Shown: piece by piece, positions 5,349 through 6,897 of the stretch
How positions within the stretch are numbered: the first letter of the stretch is position 1
How the letters are laid out: the number at the start of each line of letters is the position of its first letter
DNA from: DATIXD01 sp035518875
GTDB taxonomy: Bacteria; Pseudomonadota; Gammaproteobacteria; Methylococcales; Methylococcaceae
Length of the DNA stretch: 6,897 nt
Direction: 5' to 3'
Assembly: GCA_035518875.1 (NCBI GenBank)
Contig: DATIXD010000031.1
Span: 1 to 6,897 of the forward strand
Translations under genes and position numbers: made by a program
Notes under the pieces: generated by a model
Seen by the model: only the letters and a program-made list of their open reading frames with translations
What the model was told of the DNA's origin: nothing
The model's database searches: none

Positions 5349-6897
5349 ATGCAAGCCGAAATCCTGGATCAATTCGATGATTTATCGGGATGGAACGCCA
5401 TCAGCTCCGGGCAAGTCCAAGCCAGCCTCTCGCCGGATTCAGGCCCTGCGGGGTCTGCCATGCGGATCGACTTCGACTTTTGCGGGGGCGGTGGGTTCGT
5501 AGTGGCGCGGAAGCTGTTCCCCCTCGATCTCCCGGAAAGTTATTCCTTCGCCTTCCAGATTCGCGGCGAGGCCCCGGCCAATATCTTCGAATTCAAACTC
5601 GTAGACGCATCGGGCCAGAATGTCTGGCGCTATCGGGAGGAAGCGTTCCCGTTGCCGGCGGAATGGCAGACCGTCCGCATCCGTAGCAGCCAAATCGACT
5701 TTGCCTGGGGGCCGCTCGGTGGCGGTCCCGCGCGCAAGATTGCGGCCATCGAACTGGTTCTCGCGGCAGGCCCGGGTGGCTCCGGCAAGGTTTGGTTCGC
5801 CGATCTGCAATTTCGCGACGATACCTATCGGGCGACACCGGTGGCCTCGGCCTCCGCATCGGCGGAGGGCTGCGCGCCCTGCCATGTCCTTGCGCCGGAC
5901 GCTGCCGTCTGGCGCAGCGCTACGCCGGAAGCCGCATGGCTGACTGTCGATTTCCAGCAGGAGCGGGAATTCGGCGCTCTGGTGATCCATTGGGATTCGG
6001 AATTGCGGGCACGGGAATTCGCGGTTGAGGTTTGCCCGGACGGGGGCGCGTGGCGTAATGCCTACGAAACGACCCAGGGCGCCGGGGAGCGCAGTTACGT
6101 TTATCTACCGGGAACGATCTGCCGTTTCGTCCGGCTTCAGCTCAAACGCGGTCGCGGCGATACGGGATTCGGCATCCGCCATATGGAGATCAAGCCGTTT
6201 GACTTCGCACGCAGCCTCAACGGTTTCTTCGAGGGAATGGCCGGGGAATGGCCCACCGGCTTCTATCCCAAATATTTTTCCGGTCGTCAGAGCTATTGGA
6301 CGCCGGTGGGGACGGGCACCGGCGGTTCCCAGGCCTTGTTCAACGAGGAAGGCCTTGTGGAGGTGGACAAGGGGAGTTTTTCCATCGAGCCCTTTCTGTA
6401 CGCCGACGGCCGGTTGATTACCTGGGCGGAATCTGAGCGGACCCAGACCCTGGCGGAAGGTTATTTGCCGATCCCTTCTTCTGAATGGCTAACCGACGAC
6501 TGGCGACTCACAACCACAGCCTTTGCGGCCGAACACGCCGGGCGACCGGTGTTGTTCATCCGTTACCGCATCGATAACAGAACCGCCGAAGCGCGCTCGG
6601 TAAGCCTGTTTACCGCCATCCGTCCGTTTCAGGTCACACCGACCTGGCAGCATTGGCGGAAATTCGGCGGCGTGACCCCGGTGCGGCACATCGCTTACCG
6701 GGACGGCGTGGTTTGGGTCGATGTAACGAAGGCGATCATTTCTCTAGGGTCGGCAGCAGGCAGTGGCGCAGGCGGCAGCCTGCAACCGGACGGTTTCGGC
6801 GCCGCGGCCTTTGCCGAAGGCGCGGTGACAGAATTCCTGGCGCGAGGTGAACTGCCGCCGCACGCCGAACTGCAGGATGAATTCGGCTACGGCTCGG
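5349..6897 (+). CDS. Large discoidin/jelly-roll protein, possibly carbohydrate-active, C-terminus outside window
   Basis: The frame is open for 516 codons from an ATG at 5349 to the window edge, although it is easily missed because no stop is included. GGAG lies 7 bases upstream. There is no signal peptide: the protein opens MQAEILDQFDDLSGWNA. Residues 1-157 look like a galactose-binding-type jelly roll (EILDQFDDLSGW, SFAFQIRGE, WQTVRI, KIAAIELVLAAG, KVWFADLQF), as in carbohydrate-binding modules. A low-complexity linker VASASASAEG (165-174) follows. Residues about 180-285 resemble an F5/8 type C (discoidin) domain, with WLTVDFQQEREFGALVIHW, FAVEV, CRFVRLQLKR and a closing IRHMEIKPF. From about 285 a further beta-rich region has GFYPKYFSGRQSYWTPVG, SFSIEPFLYADGRLITW and FIRYRIDN, which resembles the N-terminal part of large uncharacterised proteins near glycoside hydrolases or phosphorylases (recalled, not searched). 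If so, a helical catalytic domain should follow beyond the window. Substrate and reaction are unknown. Confidence 0.85.
   Translation, partial: MQAEILDQFDDLSGWNAISSGQVQASLSPDSGPAGSAMRIDFDFCGGGGFVVARKLFPLDLPESYSFAFQIRGEAPANIFEFKLVDASGQNVWRYREEAFPLPAEWQTVRIRSSQIDFAWGPLGGGPARKIAAIELVLAAGPGGSGKVWFADLQFRDDTYRATPVASASASAEGCAPCHVLAPDAAVWRSATPEAAWLTVDFQQEREFGALVIHWDSELRAREFAVEVCPDGGAWRNAYETTQGAGERSYVYLPGTICRFVRLQLKRGRGDTGFGIRHMEIKPFDFARSLNGFFEGMAGEWPTGFYPKYFSGRQSYWTPVGTGTGGSQALFNEEGLVEVDKGSFSIEPFLYADGRLITWAESERTQTLAEGYLPIPSSEWLTDDWRLTTTAFAAEHAGRPVLFIRYRIDNRTAEARSVSLFTAIRPFQVTPTWQHWRKFGGVTPVRHIAYRDGVVWVDVTKAIISLGSAAGSGAGGSLQPDGFGAAAFAEGAVTEFLARGELPPHAELQDEFGYGS

Noticed and set aside
5251..5502. 83-codon plus-strand open frame crossing the start of the discoidin gene
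   Set aside because: It begins at an arbitrary alternative start and runs through the first 150 bases of a better-supported gene with a proper ribosome binding site. Its peptide is not protein-like.
5871..5885. CxxCH heme c motif (CAPCH, residues 175-179) in the discoidin protein
   Set aside because: It is a single motif at the end of a linker between two beta domains in a protein with no export signal, so covalent heme attachment is unlikely. Chance is the better explanation.

Overview
The window looks like chromosomal DNA of a Gram-negative bacterium, probably a gammaproteobacterium. The grounds are moderate to high GC, a classical lipobox with a Ser at +2 of the Cys (outer-membrane sorting under the Lol rule), Sec-type signal peptides and Shine-Dalgarno-led starts. 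The mix of genes recalls methanotrophic Methylococcaceae, but that placement is an impression and was not tested.

Left part (1-2537) reads on the minus strand. A CPA1-type sodium/proton antiporter (1269-2537) is followed at once by the remains of a second ion transporter, an ArsB/SLC13-like permease (443-1263). This remnant lacks its N-terminal half, has no usable in-frame start and carries a clear frameshift at a run of six A's. The next 240 bases hold overlapping inverted repeats and a possible 49-residue ORF. At the left edge (202-1) a small secreted protein of unknown function starts and runs out of the window.

Centre (2735-5183) reads on the plus strand. A small outer-membrane lipoprotein of unknown function (2735-3178) lies 34 bases ahead of a 656-residue exported protein of the DUF4105 type (3213-5183). 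That protein has a GGH motif and a distant RNC motif, an order of His and Cys that suggests a circularly permuted NlpC/P60-like or papain-like enzyme. A perfect 12-bp inverted repeat puts the start codon of this gene inside a predicted stem, so its translation may be controlled by RNA structure. A DUF4105 enzyme paired with a lipoprotein is the most interesting functional lead here: from memory, a DUF4105 protein of Bacteroides has been reported to act on lipoproteins.

Right part (5184-6897) holds a probable 44-residue microprotein (5213-5347) with evenly spaced Cys-His-Cys-Cys residues. It ends one base before the start of a large discoidin/jelly-roll protein (5349 to the end, incomplete), which resembles uncharacterised carbohydrate-active proteins. 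No tRNA, rRNA, CRISPR array, insertion sequence or transposase was seen.
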